From the NCBI RefSeq assembly GCF_001282685.1, contig NZ_LN875030.1, positions 1 to 64,000 on the forward strand: a stretch of DNA of 64,000 nucleotides, written 5' to 3'. How positions within the stretch are numbered: position 1 is the stretch's first letter; the number at the start of each line of letters is the position of its first letter. Of this stretch, positions 1 to 6,760 are shown piece after piece. The notes under the pieces were generated by a model. It saw only the letters and a list, made by a program, of their open reading frames with translations, made no database searches and had not been told where the DNA came from. This DNA is from Niameybacter massiliensis. GTDB taxonomy: Bacteria; Bacillota; Clostridia; Lachnospirales; Cellulosilyticaceae. A program made the translations under genes and the position numbers.

Positions 1-146
1 TCTAAGCGTGAAACAGACCTCAAGATAAGACTTCCCATCCAGAAATGGAGTAAGACCCCTTGTAGACTACGAGGTAGATAGGTTGGAGGTGTAAGCATGG
101 TAACATGTGTAGCTGACCAATACTAACGGTTCGAGGGTTTGACCTA
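1..146 (+). rRNA. 23S rRNA, 3' end (partial)
   Basis: The sequence has the conserved 3'-terminal 23S features: the GACTACGAGG segment near 66-75, GGAGGTGTAAGC near 84-95 and the closing TCGAGGGTTTGACC near 131-144. Only the last ~146 bases lie in the window; the 5' part is upstream. The 3' boundary is approximate. It is followed by 5S rRNA and tRNA-Gly on the same strand, the usual end of a clostridial rrn operon. Confidence 0.95.
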
Positions 147-223
147 AAAAAATAGGTTAATTGATTGCAGTATTTGTTTTTGAGAGTATGAGGTTTTATA
201 CTTAAACTAAATATTCTAAGCAT

Positions 224-341
224 TTTTGGTGACGATGCGCTTTAGGGAAACACCCGTTCCCATACCGAACACGTAGGTTAAGACTAAAGCGGCCGATGGT
301 ACTTGTCTGGAGACGGACCGGGAGAGTAGGTGGTTGCCAAA
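224..341 (+). rRNA. 5S rRNA
   Basis: The ends are complementary (TTTGGTGACG near the start, GGTTGCCAAA at the end). The loop sequence CCGTTCCCATACCGAACACG is diagnostic for 5S rRNA. Length is about 118 nt, as expected. Ends are good to within a few bases. Confidence 0.95.
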
Positions 342-346
342 TTTAT

Positions 347-419
347 GCGCGAGTGGCTCAGTTGGTAGAGCATCTCCTTGCCAAGGAGAGGGTCGCGGGT
401 TCGAGTCCCGTCTCGCGCT
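347..419 (+). tRNA. tRNA-Gly (GCC)
   Basis: Cloverleaf with acceptor arms GCGCGAG/CTCGCGC, D arm GCTC/GAGC, anticodon loop TTGCCAA (anticodon GCC) and T arm GCGGG/CCCGT. The discriminator base is T and CCA is not encoded. It sits 5 nt after 5S rRNA and is the last gene of the rrn operon. Confidence 0.97.
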
Positions 420-425
420 CTGTAG

Positions 426-456
426 AGGCTTTCGATAGTTCGAAAGCCTTTTTTTG
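426..456 (+). terminator. Rho-independent terminator of the rrn operon
   Basis: The stem AGGCTTTCGA/TTCGAAAGCCT is followed by a run of T. It lies 7 nt after tRNA-Gly. Confidence 0.9.
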
Positions 457-549
457 TTGTATAATTTTTGTTATTACCTATTACAATAGATATATAGTTG
501 TATACTGATACTATTAAAATTCATAGCTCATCTGTAAGGAGAAGAAGTA

Positions 550-840
550 ATGGTTGTAGGAATGTGTAAACTTAAATTATATGCCCCATGGGTACATTCA
601 CTAAAAGAAAAGCGTATGATTATTAGAAGCCTCCTAGGCAAGGTAAGGAGTAAGTTTTCTATATCTATAGCTGAAGTAGAAGCTATGGATGTTCATCAAA
701 CAGTAATAATAGGTTTTAGTATTGTAACGAACGAGACAAAGGCTGCTGATGCTATAATAAATCAAGTTATAGGCTATATTGAAGAAAATACTGAGGCAGA
801 CTTATTGGATATTGAAAGAGAAATTATAAGTGACTTTTAA
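550..840 (+). CDS. DUF503 family protein (YlxP-like)
   Basis: A 96-residue protein with the usual length and N-terminal pattern of the DUF503/YlxP family: a hydrophobic first strand (MCKLKLYAP), then the conserved HSLKEKR segment at about residues 16-22 and an RSKFSISIAEVE-type strand. In Bacillus, ylxP lies in the nusA-infB-rbfA cluster; its biochemical role is not established. Here it stands alone between a tRNA/rRNA block and its own terminator, so that context is lost. The start is supported by an AAGGAG site about 9 nt upstream of the ATG. Confidence 0.85.
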   Translation: MVVGMCKLKLYAPWVHSLKEKRMIIRSLLGKVRSKFSISIAEVEAMDVHQTVIIGFSIVTNETKAADAIINQVIGYIEENTEADLLDIEREIISDF

Positions 841-870
841 GAGAATGTAGATTCTACATTCTCTATTTTG
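841..870 (+). terminator. Terminator after the DUF503 gene
   Basis: A 10-bp stem GAGAATGTAG/CTACATTCTC with a 3-nt loop, followed by TATTTTG. It starts directly after the stop codon. Confidence 0.85.
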
Positions 871-894
871 ATTAATAGAATAAATATTTGGTTA

Positions 895-1210
895 AGTGTG
901 AGGGCATGTAGTTAAGCTTATTGTATTCCAACTTCTAGTCCTCAACTTTTAAGACAGGCTAAGTTCATTTCATCAAACTAACGGTCAAAGCTCAGAAAAG
1001 AAGTTCACTTTTCTTCAGACATTTCCCTAAAACCAGTTTGATTCCATTCGCTAAGCCTCTCTAAAAAGTCTGTGGAGGAAGTTTCTATACAACAACTTAC
1101 CTTACAGCCCATCACATCATAGCCCTTTCGGGAGAGAAATAGCAAAGCTACATGCCCCATTTTCTAAACATCCTTCATGTGAAGATGTCTAATCATTTCC
1201 GAGTTTAGAT
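895..1210 (+). ncRNA. Candidate large structured non-coding RNA (possibly raiA-like)
   Basis: This stretch has no open frame but contains nested complementary segments. GGGCATGTAG (902-911) pairs perfectly with CTACATGCCC (1148-1157), closing a ~255-nt domain. Inside it are ATCAAACT/AGTTTGAT near 972/1034 and a hairpin AGAAAAG/CTTTTCT near 994-1015. A second domain follows: TCTAAAC near 1163 pairs with GTTTAGA near 1203, enclosing a hairpin around ATCCTTC/GAAGATG. The rest of the gap to 1382 holds two small hairpins. Size and setting recall the clostridial raiA-type structured RNA, but I cannot confirm the family and no raiA gene is nearby. Strand is inferred from the flanking genes. Confidence 0.5.
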
Positions 1211-1382
1211 TAAAAGTACTATTAATTCTACAAAGCTTATCTTAATTAACCCAGTAGCAAAAGATATTGAGACATGCAACTGTTAGTTGTATTTATCTTA
1301 ATTTCAGATTCAACTGAAGGTTTATTGAATAGGGTATTCTGATTTGGTAAGCTTAAGACAAAGCTAACAGGGAGGAATACAA

Positions 1383-2285
1383 ATGAATATTAATAATGTA
1401 GGGAACTTTATTGCACAGCTTCGTAAGGAAGCTAATATGACACAGTCGGATGTAGCAGATGCACTTCATATTTCACACCAGGCAGTATCTAAATGGGAGA
1501 GGCTAGAATCTTTGCCGGATATTACAATTCTGCCAGAGCTTGCCAAACTATTTGATATTTCTATTGATGAATTATTGAATGGAAAGAAAAAGGCTTTAGA
1601 AGAAAAAGAATCTATTAATTTAGAAGAAGAGACTTTTATTAATGATTTAGCAACTCAAAAAGTTAAAGAGGCAAAAGAAATTTTAAAGACATTAGAAAAT
1701 AAAGCAGAGCTTTTAAAGGAAATAGCGCCTATTACAAAGCCAAAGGTATTAGATGAGATTATGGAAGAAGTAGAGATTGATTTAGATCAAATAGAGGAAT
1801 TTTTGCCGTTTTTAGGAGCTAATGTATTAGATAAAATTATTAATCAGGCGATAGTTTCTGGTAAAGTGGCTCGATTACAATCAGAAATCTATCCATTTCT
1901 AAACAATGAACATAAGAATCAGCTTATAGACCATTATATAAATCAGAAACAGGAATATGACTTAGATGATTTTTATCCTTTCTTAAATGGAGAGCATAGA
2001 GAAAAGCTCATTAATTATTTTTTTGATAGAAATAAAATAGATAATCTAGAAGATTTATATCCTTTCTTATCTAAAGAAGAAAAAGATTTGGTGATCGAAA
2101 GAATATGCCAAAATAGTTTTTATGAATATATAGAAGATATGATGCCTTTTATAAATGGCGAGCAAAAAGATAAAATAGTAGAAAAAGCCTTAAATGATAA
2201 AATTGATAAAAGTATATTGAGTGATTGGGCACCTTTTCTTAATCAAGAGCAACTAACAAGAATTATTTTAAAAAGTAATAAATGA
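1383..2285 (+). CDS. XRE-family transcriptional regulator with C-terminal helical repeats
   Basis: Residues about 7-60 form a Cro/C1-type helix-turn-helix, including TQSDVADALHISHQAVSKWE, the typical recognition segment of clostridial XRE regulators. After an acidic linker, residues about 130-300 hold five or six degenerate repeats of about 25-30 residues built around a PFLNxEHK core (for example YPFLNNEHKNQL, YPFLNGEHREKL, YPFLSKEEKDLV, MPFINGEQKDKI, APFLNQEQLTRI). This looks like a helical-repeat sensor or protein-binding tail; its ligand is unknown. The ATG follows GGGAGG. The gene has no obvious operon partner; the structured RNA at 895-1210 lies upstream on the same strand. Confidence 0.8.
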   Translation: MNINNVGNFIAQLRKEANMTQSDVADALHISHQAVSKWERLESLPDITILPELAKLFDISIDELLNGKKKALEEKESINLEEETFINDLATQKVKEAKEILKTLENKAELLKEIAPITKPKVLDEIMEEVEIDLDQIEEFLPFLGANVLDKIINQAIVSGKVARLQSEIYPFLNNEHKNQLIDHYINQKQEYDLDDFYPFLNGEHREKLINYFFDRNKIDNLEDLYPFLSKEEKDLVIERICQNSFYEYIEDMMPFINGEQKDKIVEKALNDKIDKSILSDWAPFLNQEQLTRIILKSNK

Positions 2286-2389
2286 AAAAGTTGTACACAT
2301 TAGTACCAATAAAATAGAGTGATTTGGGGATAAGTAGAGATAATCATACACATTATGTGAATAACAAATAAATTTGAAGTCATAGAGCT

Positions 2390-2428
2390 AGACAAAAAGG
2401 TGTAGCTAGAATAGAGCTACACCTTTGA
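2390..2428 (-). terminator. Terminator of the minus-strand gene 2440-2709
   Basis: A 12-bp stem AAAGGTGTAGCT/AGCTACACCTTT. Read on the minus strand it is followed by TTTTT, so it serves the gene at 2440-2709. Confidence 0.75.
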
Positions 2429-2439
2429 TATATAATAAT

Positions 2440-2709
2440 TTAAATACGTACTAGAGTATGAGGGTCGGCAATAACTTCCTCTAATTGAGCAAGTTTAGCC
2501 ACATCCCAATAAGCGTCTCTATTAAAAGTACAATATAGGGCTTCTACTACAATAAGAAGCTTTTTCTCTGTATGCACTTCATAAATAAGTTCATCACCAA
2601 TTTTAATTTTGTTTAAGGCACCTTTAATGTTTTTAGTAAAGACTTTGTTGTCATATTCTATTTCAAGACGATCATCTAACAAAAATTTTGCAAAATCCTC
2701 TTTATTCAT
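2440..2709 (-). CDS. Conserved hypothetical protein, 89 aa
   Basis: A small soluble protein with no signal peptide, membrane segment or motif that I recognise. It is rich in Lys, Glu and Asp, with a beta-rich middle (EVHTEKKLLIVVEALY) and an aromatic segment (RDAYWDVAKL). Two ATG codons lie close together. The second (2707-2709) is chosen because AAAGG stands 8 nt before it but only 2 nt before the first at 2713-2715. The gene is monocistronic, facing the XRE gene tail to tail, with its own terminator. Confidence 0.6.
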   Translation of the reverse strand: MNKEDFAKFLLDDRLEIEYDNKVFTKNIKGALNKIKIGDELIYEVHTEKKLLIVVEALYCTFNRDAYWDVAKLAQLEEVIADPHTLVRI

Positions 2710-2912
2710 AAGCATTTCCTTTCTTTAATAGAAATTTTGTAATGGTAAGTGTAAGAGTGTTTTACATTATATTGTATGTTAAAAAGTCGATAAATAATAA
2801 TTAAAATGTTGGGAATACTAGTAGAAAGTTCCGTTATTTGTAGTATACACCTTTTAAATAGGGTGTAAACAAGGTTTAAATAAAATTTCTTAAAAAAAAT
2901 TATAAAAACCTA

Positions 2913-2941
2913 TTTACATACGTCAATCAGTGTGCTAGAAT
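2913..2941 (+). promoter_or_regulatory. Promoter of the tRNA cluster
   Basis: TTTACA (2913-2918), 17-nt spacer, TAGAAT (2936-2941), 20 nt before the first tRNA. A close sigma-A match. Confidence 0.7.
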
Positions 2942-2960
2942 AACGAAGTAGTCAAGAGAC

Positions 2961-3032
2961 GGCCCATTGGTCAAGCGGTTAAGACACCGCCCTTTCACGG
3001 CGGTAACAGGAGTTCGATTCTCCTATGGGTCA
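2961..3032 (+). tRNA. tRNA-Glu (TTC)
   Basis: Acceptor GGCCCAT/ATGGGTC, anticodon loop CTTTCAC (TTC), discriminator A. First gene of a six-tRNA cluster. Confidence 0.96.
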
Positions 3033-3040
3033 TTATATAT

Positions 3041-3115
<75 letters not shown>

Positions 3116-3156
3116 CTATATGTTTCAACTAAATAAAGTTTCAAGCATATGAACTT

Positions 3157-3228
3157 AGGGTTATCGCCAAGCGGTAAGGCACAGGATTTTGATTCCTGCA
3201 TTCGGAGGTTCGAATCCTCCTAGCCCTG
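3157..3228 (+). tRNA. tRNA-Gln (TTG)
   Basis: Acceptor AGGGTTA/TAGCCCT, anticodon loop TTTTGAT (TTG), T arm GGAGG/CCTCC, discriminator G. Confidence 0.95.
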
Positions 3229-3254
3229 TTGTCCAAATGGACAATTCATAACAT

Positions 3255-3327
3255 GGGTCACTAGCTCAGTTGGTAGAGCACTTGACTTTTAATCAAGTGG
3301 TCCGGAGTTCGAGCCTCCGGTGGCTCA
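3255..3327 (+). tRNA. tRNA-Lys (TTT)
   Basis: Acceptor GGGTCAC/GTGGCTC, anticodon loop CTTTTAA (TTT), T arm CGGAG/CTCCG, discriminator A. Confidence 0.96.
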
Positions 3328-3330
3328 TAT

Positions 3331-3411
3331 GCGGGTGTGGCGGAATTGGCAGACGCACTAGACTTAGGATCTAGCGCCATTGGCGTGGGGGTTCGACTCC
3401 CTTCACCCGCA
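3331..3411 (+). tRNA. tRNA-Leu (TAG)
   Basis: Acceptor GCGGGTG/CACCCGC, anticodon loop CTTAGGA (TAG) and a class-II variable arm (CGCCATTGGCGTG). It starts 3 nt after tRNA-Lys. Confidence 0.96.
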
Positions 3412-3443
3412 TCTTTTAAAAAAATAATATTTATAATTTACAC

Positions 3444-3514
3444 GCGGGTGTAGTTCAATGGTAGAACTCCAGCCTTCCAAGCTGGCCACGTGGGTTCGAT
3501 TCCCATCACCCGCT
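3444..3514 (+). tRNA. tRNA-Gly (TCC)
   Basis: Acceptor GCGGGTG/CACCCGC, anticodon loop CTTCCAA (TCC), discriminator T. Last gene of the cluster. Confidence 0.96.
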
Positions 3515-3520
3515 TACACG

Positions 3521-3556
3521 AAAAGCCTTACTCATATGAGTAAGGCTTTTATTTTT
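3521..3556 (+). terminator. Terminator of the tRNA cluster
   Basis: A near-perfect palindromic stem (AAAAGCCTTACTC/GAGTAAGGCTTTT) followed by ATTTTT. Confidence 0.9.
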
Positions 3557-3810
3557 ATGTATATTTGCCAATAGATGCACGTGTAAATGATTTTGGGATG
3601 ATTGTATTAATATAAAGATATAACGGCGCATTAATAAATAGTTTAATTATTTCATAATGAATTATATTGGTATTGATTAATTGTAAATATAGTATGTTTA
3701 AAATCACATGTAATACTATAGAGTCATTATTAGAGTGATATATTAGTGATAGTAAAATATTTAATTGTGTTTCCTATATTGTAACTTGGATGGTATATGA
3801 AAGTTAGTGG

Positions 3811-4300
3811 GTGCCGTTATTTAAAGTATATTAAAAGTAACAATAGAAGGTTACTATGCCTGCAGTTTTAGATAAAGCATCTTTAGTAGGGGATATGTTT
3901 AGGATAAAGTGACTATAGAAGTAAGTATTAGTATAGTTTATTGGTAATAACAAGTTATTAGTTGTAGTTATTTAAAGTATGTCAAAGGTAACAGTAGGAA
4001 ATTACTATGACTGTAATTTTAGGTAAAGTATTTTTAGTAAGATATATGTTTATGATAAAGTGACTATAGAAGTAAGTACTAGTATAGTGTATTGGTAATA
4101 ACAAGTTATTAGGTGTCACTATTTGGAGTATATTGAAGGTAACAATAGCAGAATACTATGTTTGTAGTGTTAGGTATAATATCTTTAGTTGAGATATATG
4201 TCTGTGATAAAGTAATTATAGAAGTGAGTACCGGTATAGCTTGTTAGTTACTATAGAGGTCACTATTTGAGGTAGAGTACTAGCAATAATAAGCCTGTTA
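3811..4300. repeat. Non-coding tandem repeat, ~150-bp unit, three copies plus a partial fourth
   Basis: Units start near 3811, 3961, 4112 and, shorter, 4258. Shared blocks appear in the same order at a spacing of about 150 bp: CTATTTGGAGTAT-like, AAGGTAACAATAG-like, a TACTATG block, GATATATGT-like, GATAAAGTGACTATAGAAGT and GGTAATAACAAGTTATTA. Copies are diverged but alignable with few indels. No frame stays open across a unit. The whole gap from 3557 to 4468 lacks a recognisable gene; 3557-3810 is AT-rich and may hold a more decayed copy (CATTATTAGAGTGATATATTAGT near 3724). Confidence 0.75.
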
Positions 4301-4468
4301 GTCGTCTCTTTTAACTTGAAATATATTTCATTATTATAATAAAACATTTTGTCTTAAAAATCAACAATTTATTATAAAAATATGTTAAATTAAATCTAAT
4401 TATAATGCTATGTGTAAAAAAGGCTACTATATATAAAAAAGTAAGATACAAAGAGAGGGGAAAGTAAG

Positions 4469-5224
4469 ATGACTAAAAATAAGCTACTAGAATTGTTTGA
4501 GAACCATAAAGGAGAGTACTTATCAGGTGAAGCTATTGCACAAAGTTTAGGATTATCTAGAACAGCTATATGGAAGAATATAAACTTACTTAGAGAAGAA
4601 GGATATGATATTGAATCTACTAAGAAAAAGGGGTATATCCTTAATGCTAACTCCGATATATTATCTAAAATGAAATTACAGCAATTTTTAGATAAAAGCT
4701 TTCCTATAGACCATGTAGAAATGCACAAAGTGGTAGATTCTACGAATAAGAGAGCACTTGCTTCATATGTGGCAAAAGAAAAAAATTGGATAGTAGTAGC
4801 AAGTGAGGAACAAGAAAAAGGAGAAGCTAAAGAAGAAGCAAGTTTTTACTCACCTCAAGGAAAAGGGGTTTATATGAGTGTAGCGATTGATTTGAATTCC
4901 CCTATGGATGCAATGGATACTATAATTAAACAAAATAGTGAAGCTGTTAGAGTGGTTATACGAGAAATTACTCAGGTAGACACAGAAATAGGTGAAGATA
5001 ATAACCTTTATTATAACAATAGAAAATTAAGTGGTATTATGACACAAATGTATATAGAAGCAGAGAGTAAGACTATTAAAAGCATGATTGTTGGTATTGG
5101 TATATATGTACACGGAGCAGATGAAAAGGCTATTGCTTTAACTGAAATTACTGGTGAATATTGTAATAGAAGTGAGCTTATTGCACGTGTTTTAAATAAG
5201 TTATATGCCTATTATGGAAGATAA
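4469..5224 (+). CDS. BirA-like transcriptional regulator with degenerate biotin-ligase domain
   Basis: Residues about 1-65 are the winged helix-turn-helix of BirA repressors (LSGEAIAQSLGLSRTAIWKNI). Residues about 75-251 match the ligase fold, keeping VDSTNKRA, FYSPQGKGVYMSVAI, RKLSGIMTQ and the MIVGIGI segment. The ATP/biotin loop GRGRxGRxW of active ligases is replaced by a KGEAKEE stretch, and the KWPND motif by an EDNNLYYNN stretch. At 251 residues it also ends near the point where the C-terminal SH3-like domain of ~320-residue BirA would begin. I infer a DNA-binding paralogue without ligation activity, possibly still sensing a small ligand. AGAGGGG precedes the ATG. Confidence 0.75.
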   Translation: MTKNKLLELFENHKGEYLSGEAIAQSLGLSRTAIWKNINLLREEGYDIESTKKKGYILNANSDILSKMKLQQFLDKSFPIDHVEMHKVVDSTNKRALASYVAKEKNWIVVASEEQEKGEAKEEASFYSPQGKGVYMSVAIDLNSPMDAMDTIIKQNSEAVRVVIREITQVDTEIGEDNNLYYNNRKLSGIMTQMYIEAESKTIKSMIVGIGIYVHGADEKAIALTEITGEYCNRSELIARVLNKLYAYYGR

Positions 5225-5244
5225 GAAATAAAGTAAAAATTAAA

Positions 5245-5302
5245 TAGAATAAGTAAAAGGGATATGATGTATAAAGACATCATATCCCTTTTACTTATTC
5301 TA
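5245..5302. terminator. Bidirectional terminator, 26-bp perfect stem
   Basis: Positions 5245-5270 are fully complementary to 5277-5302, with a 6-nt loop. It lies between convergent genes (BirA-like and flavodiiron protein) and contains an AAAAGGG/CCCTTTT core, so it can end transcription from both sides. Confidence 0.85.
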
Positions 5303-5329
5303 AAGCTTAATAATATTCTAAGTAAGAAT

Positions 5330-6538
5330 TTATAAAATAGCTTGAACGAAATTAACTCCAAAGTCAAAGGCTTCTTTAAGATTACTTTCGCTTGGATTAA
5401 AAGCAATATTTAATGGTTCTACTGGCATAGGGAATTTAAGTTGTGCAAAGCGTGCAGCAATATTTTTAGTAGCTTCACCACTCCAACCATATGAACCAAA
5501 GCAACCAGCTGAAATACCTTTATGAATTACAGGATTTAATGAAGTTAGAAGTTTCCAGATAGGAGGAAGTGTATCGGCTAAAATAGTAGGAGAACCAATT
5601 AATAGGCCTTTAGCCATACTAGCTTCAGCAAGAACTTCATCAAAATCAGCAGTTACAAGATCATAAAGTAAAACATCACAATTAGGATTTGTGCTTAAAA
5701 TACCTTCATGGATTTCTTTTGCAAGTTTTTCTGTATAACCATAAGCAGATACATAAGCTATAACGATACTAGGAGTAGATCTTACAACAGGTTTACTCCA
5801 TTCTTTATAGAAATTAATATATTTAGTCATATTTGTACGGTCTAATATCATACCATGACCAGGGCAGATAAAATCGATTTCTAAGTCTTCAATTTTTGCT
5901 AATGCCTTAAGAACAAAAGGTTTAAATGGGCCCATAATCATATCGTAATAGTATTTGTAAGCTTTAATATAATCGTCTTCTTTTTCTTCTTCAAGTTCAG
6001 CTTTAAATACACGTTCATCACTATAGTGAGCGCCAAAAGAATCACATGTTACAAGTGTACGGTCTTCTTCAATGTAAGAATACATAGAGTCTGGCCAATG
6101 TAGGCAAGGTGCACCAATAAAACGAATAGTTTTATCGCCAAGTGAAAGTGTTTCCCCATCTTTTACAACAAGGCTTTTGAATGGTGCATTAATAATTTCA
6201 CTCATATATTTAATTGCTTGAGTCGTTCCAACAACTGTAGCAAGAGGTGCAAGTTCAAGAAGACGTGCAACACTACCTGCATGATCTGGTTCAGTATGAT
6301 TAACGATAATATAGTCAATTTCAGTAGGGTCAATCACTGTTTTTAGGTTTTCTAAATATTCATCAAAGAATTTGGCTTTTACTGTTTCAAACACAGCAGT
6401 TTTTGCACTTCCTTTAAGAACATAGGCATTATAAGTCGTTCCAAATTCTGTTTCCATTACGATATCGAATACTCTTAGATCTGGATCAAAGGCACCGACC
6501 CAAGATAAAGCTTCAGTCACATTAAGATGTTTAGCCAT
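5330..6538 (-). CDS. fprA: Flavodiiron protein (A-type flavoprotein, FprA)
   Basis: Residues 1-250 form a metallo-beta-lactamase-like domain with the diiron ligands H81, E83, D85 (HTEPDH), H147, D166 and H228 (PGHG). Residues 255-402 form a flavodoxin-like FMN domain beginning IVIAYVSAYGYTE. The 402-residue length is normal for a class-A enzyme without rubredoxin. In clostridia these proteins reduce oxygen to water, or NO, with electrons from rubredoxin or ferredoxin. The gene is divergent from PFOR, and its consensus promoter overlaps a PerR-like box, so peroxide-inducible expression is likely, as known for clostridial fprA. No rubredoxin gene is adjacent. Confidence 0.93.
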   Translation of the reverse strand: MAKHLNVTEALSWVGAFDPDLRVFDIVMETEFGTTYNAYVLKGSAKTAVFETVKAKFFDEYLENLKTVIDPTEIDYIIVNHTEPDHAGSVARLLELAPLATVVGTTQAIKYMSEIINAPFKSLVVKDGETLSLGDKTIRFIGAPCLHWPDSMYSYIEEDRTLVTCDSFGAHYSDERVFKAELEEEKEDDYIKAYKYYYDMIMGPFKPFVLKALAKIEDLEIDFICPGHGMILDRTNMTKYINFYKEWSKPVVRSTPSIVIAYVSAYGYTEKLAKEIHEGILSTNPNCDVLLYDLVTADFDEVLAEASMAKGLLIGSPTILADTLPPIWKLLTSLNPVIHKGISAGCFGSYGWSGEATKNIAARFAQLKFPMPVEPLNIAFNPSESNLKEAFDFGVNFVQAIL

Positions 6539-6568
6539 AACAAGACTCCTTTATAATATATTACTAGA

Positions 6569-6604
6569 TAATAATTATTATAATAGAAAAATTAAAGTTG
6601 TCAA
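6569..6604 (-). promoter_or_regulatory. fprA promoter overlapped by a PerR-like box
   Basis: Read on the minus strand: TTGACA (6599-6604), 16-nt spacer, TATAAT (6577-6582). The -10 lies inside TAATAATTATTATAA (plus strand, 6569-6583), which differs from the PerR consensus TTATAATNATTATAA at one base. Binding there would block RNA polymerase. Confidence 0.7.
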
Positions 6605-6657
6605 ATGTGACAAAGTTACTTTTCAAATGATAAAAACGTGATATAATTAAAGTTAAA

Positions 6658-6672
6658 GGATAATTATTATCC
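6658..6672. promoter_or_regulatory. Second PerR/Fur-like palindrome in the fprA-PFOR intergenic region
   Basis: A perfect 7-1-7 inverted repeat (GGATAAT-T-ATTATCC) carrying the same ATAAT-N-ATTAT core as the box at 6569. It lies just upstream of the presumed PFOR promoter. Confidence 0.5.
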
Positions 6673-6712
6673 ATAATAAACAAATTATTAAAAACTTTCT
6701 AGAATTTTATAC

Positions 6713-6718
6713 TATAAT
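6713..6718 (+). promoter_or_regulatory. Probable -10 element of the PFOR promoter
   Basis: TATAAT 43 nt before the PFOR start codon. No good -35 is seen at 17 nt, so an activator or another architecture is possible. Confidence 0.45.
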
Positions 6719-6760
6719 ACAAAATTAAGAATTTATACACAAATCGAGGAGGGACTACTC

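Noticed and set aside
296-508. Open frame across 5S rRNA and tRNA-Gly
   Set aside because: It lies within RNA genes and has no coding features.
3811-4300. CRISPR array
   Set aside because: Units are ~150 bp, imperfect, and without short identical repeats separated by unique spacers.
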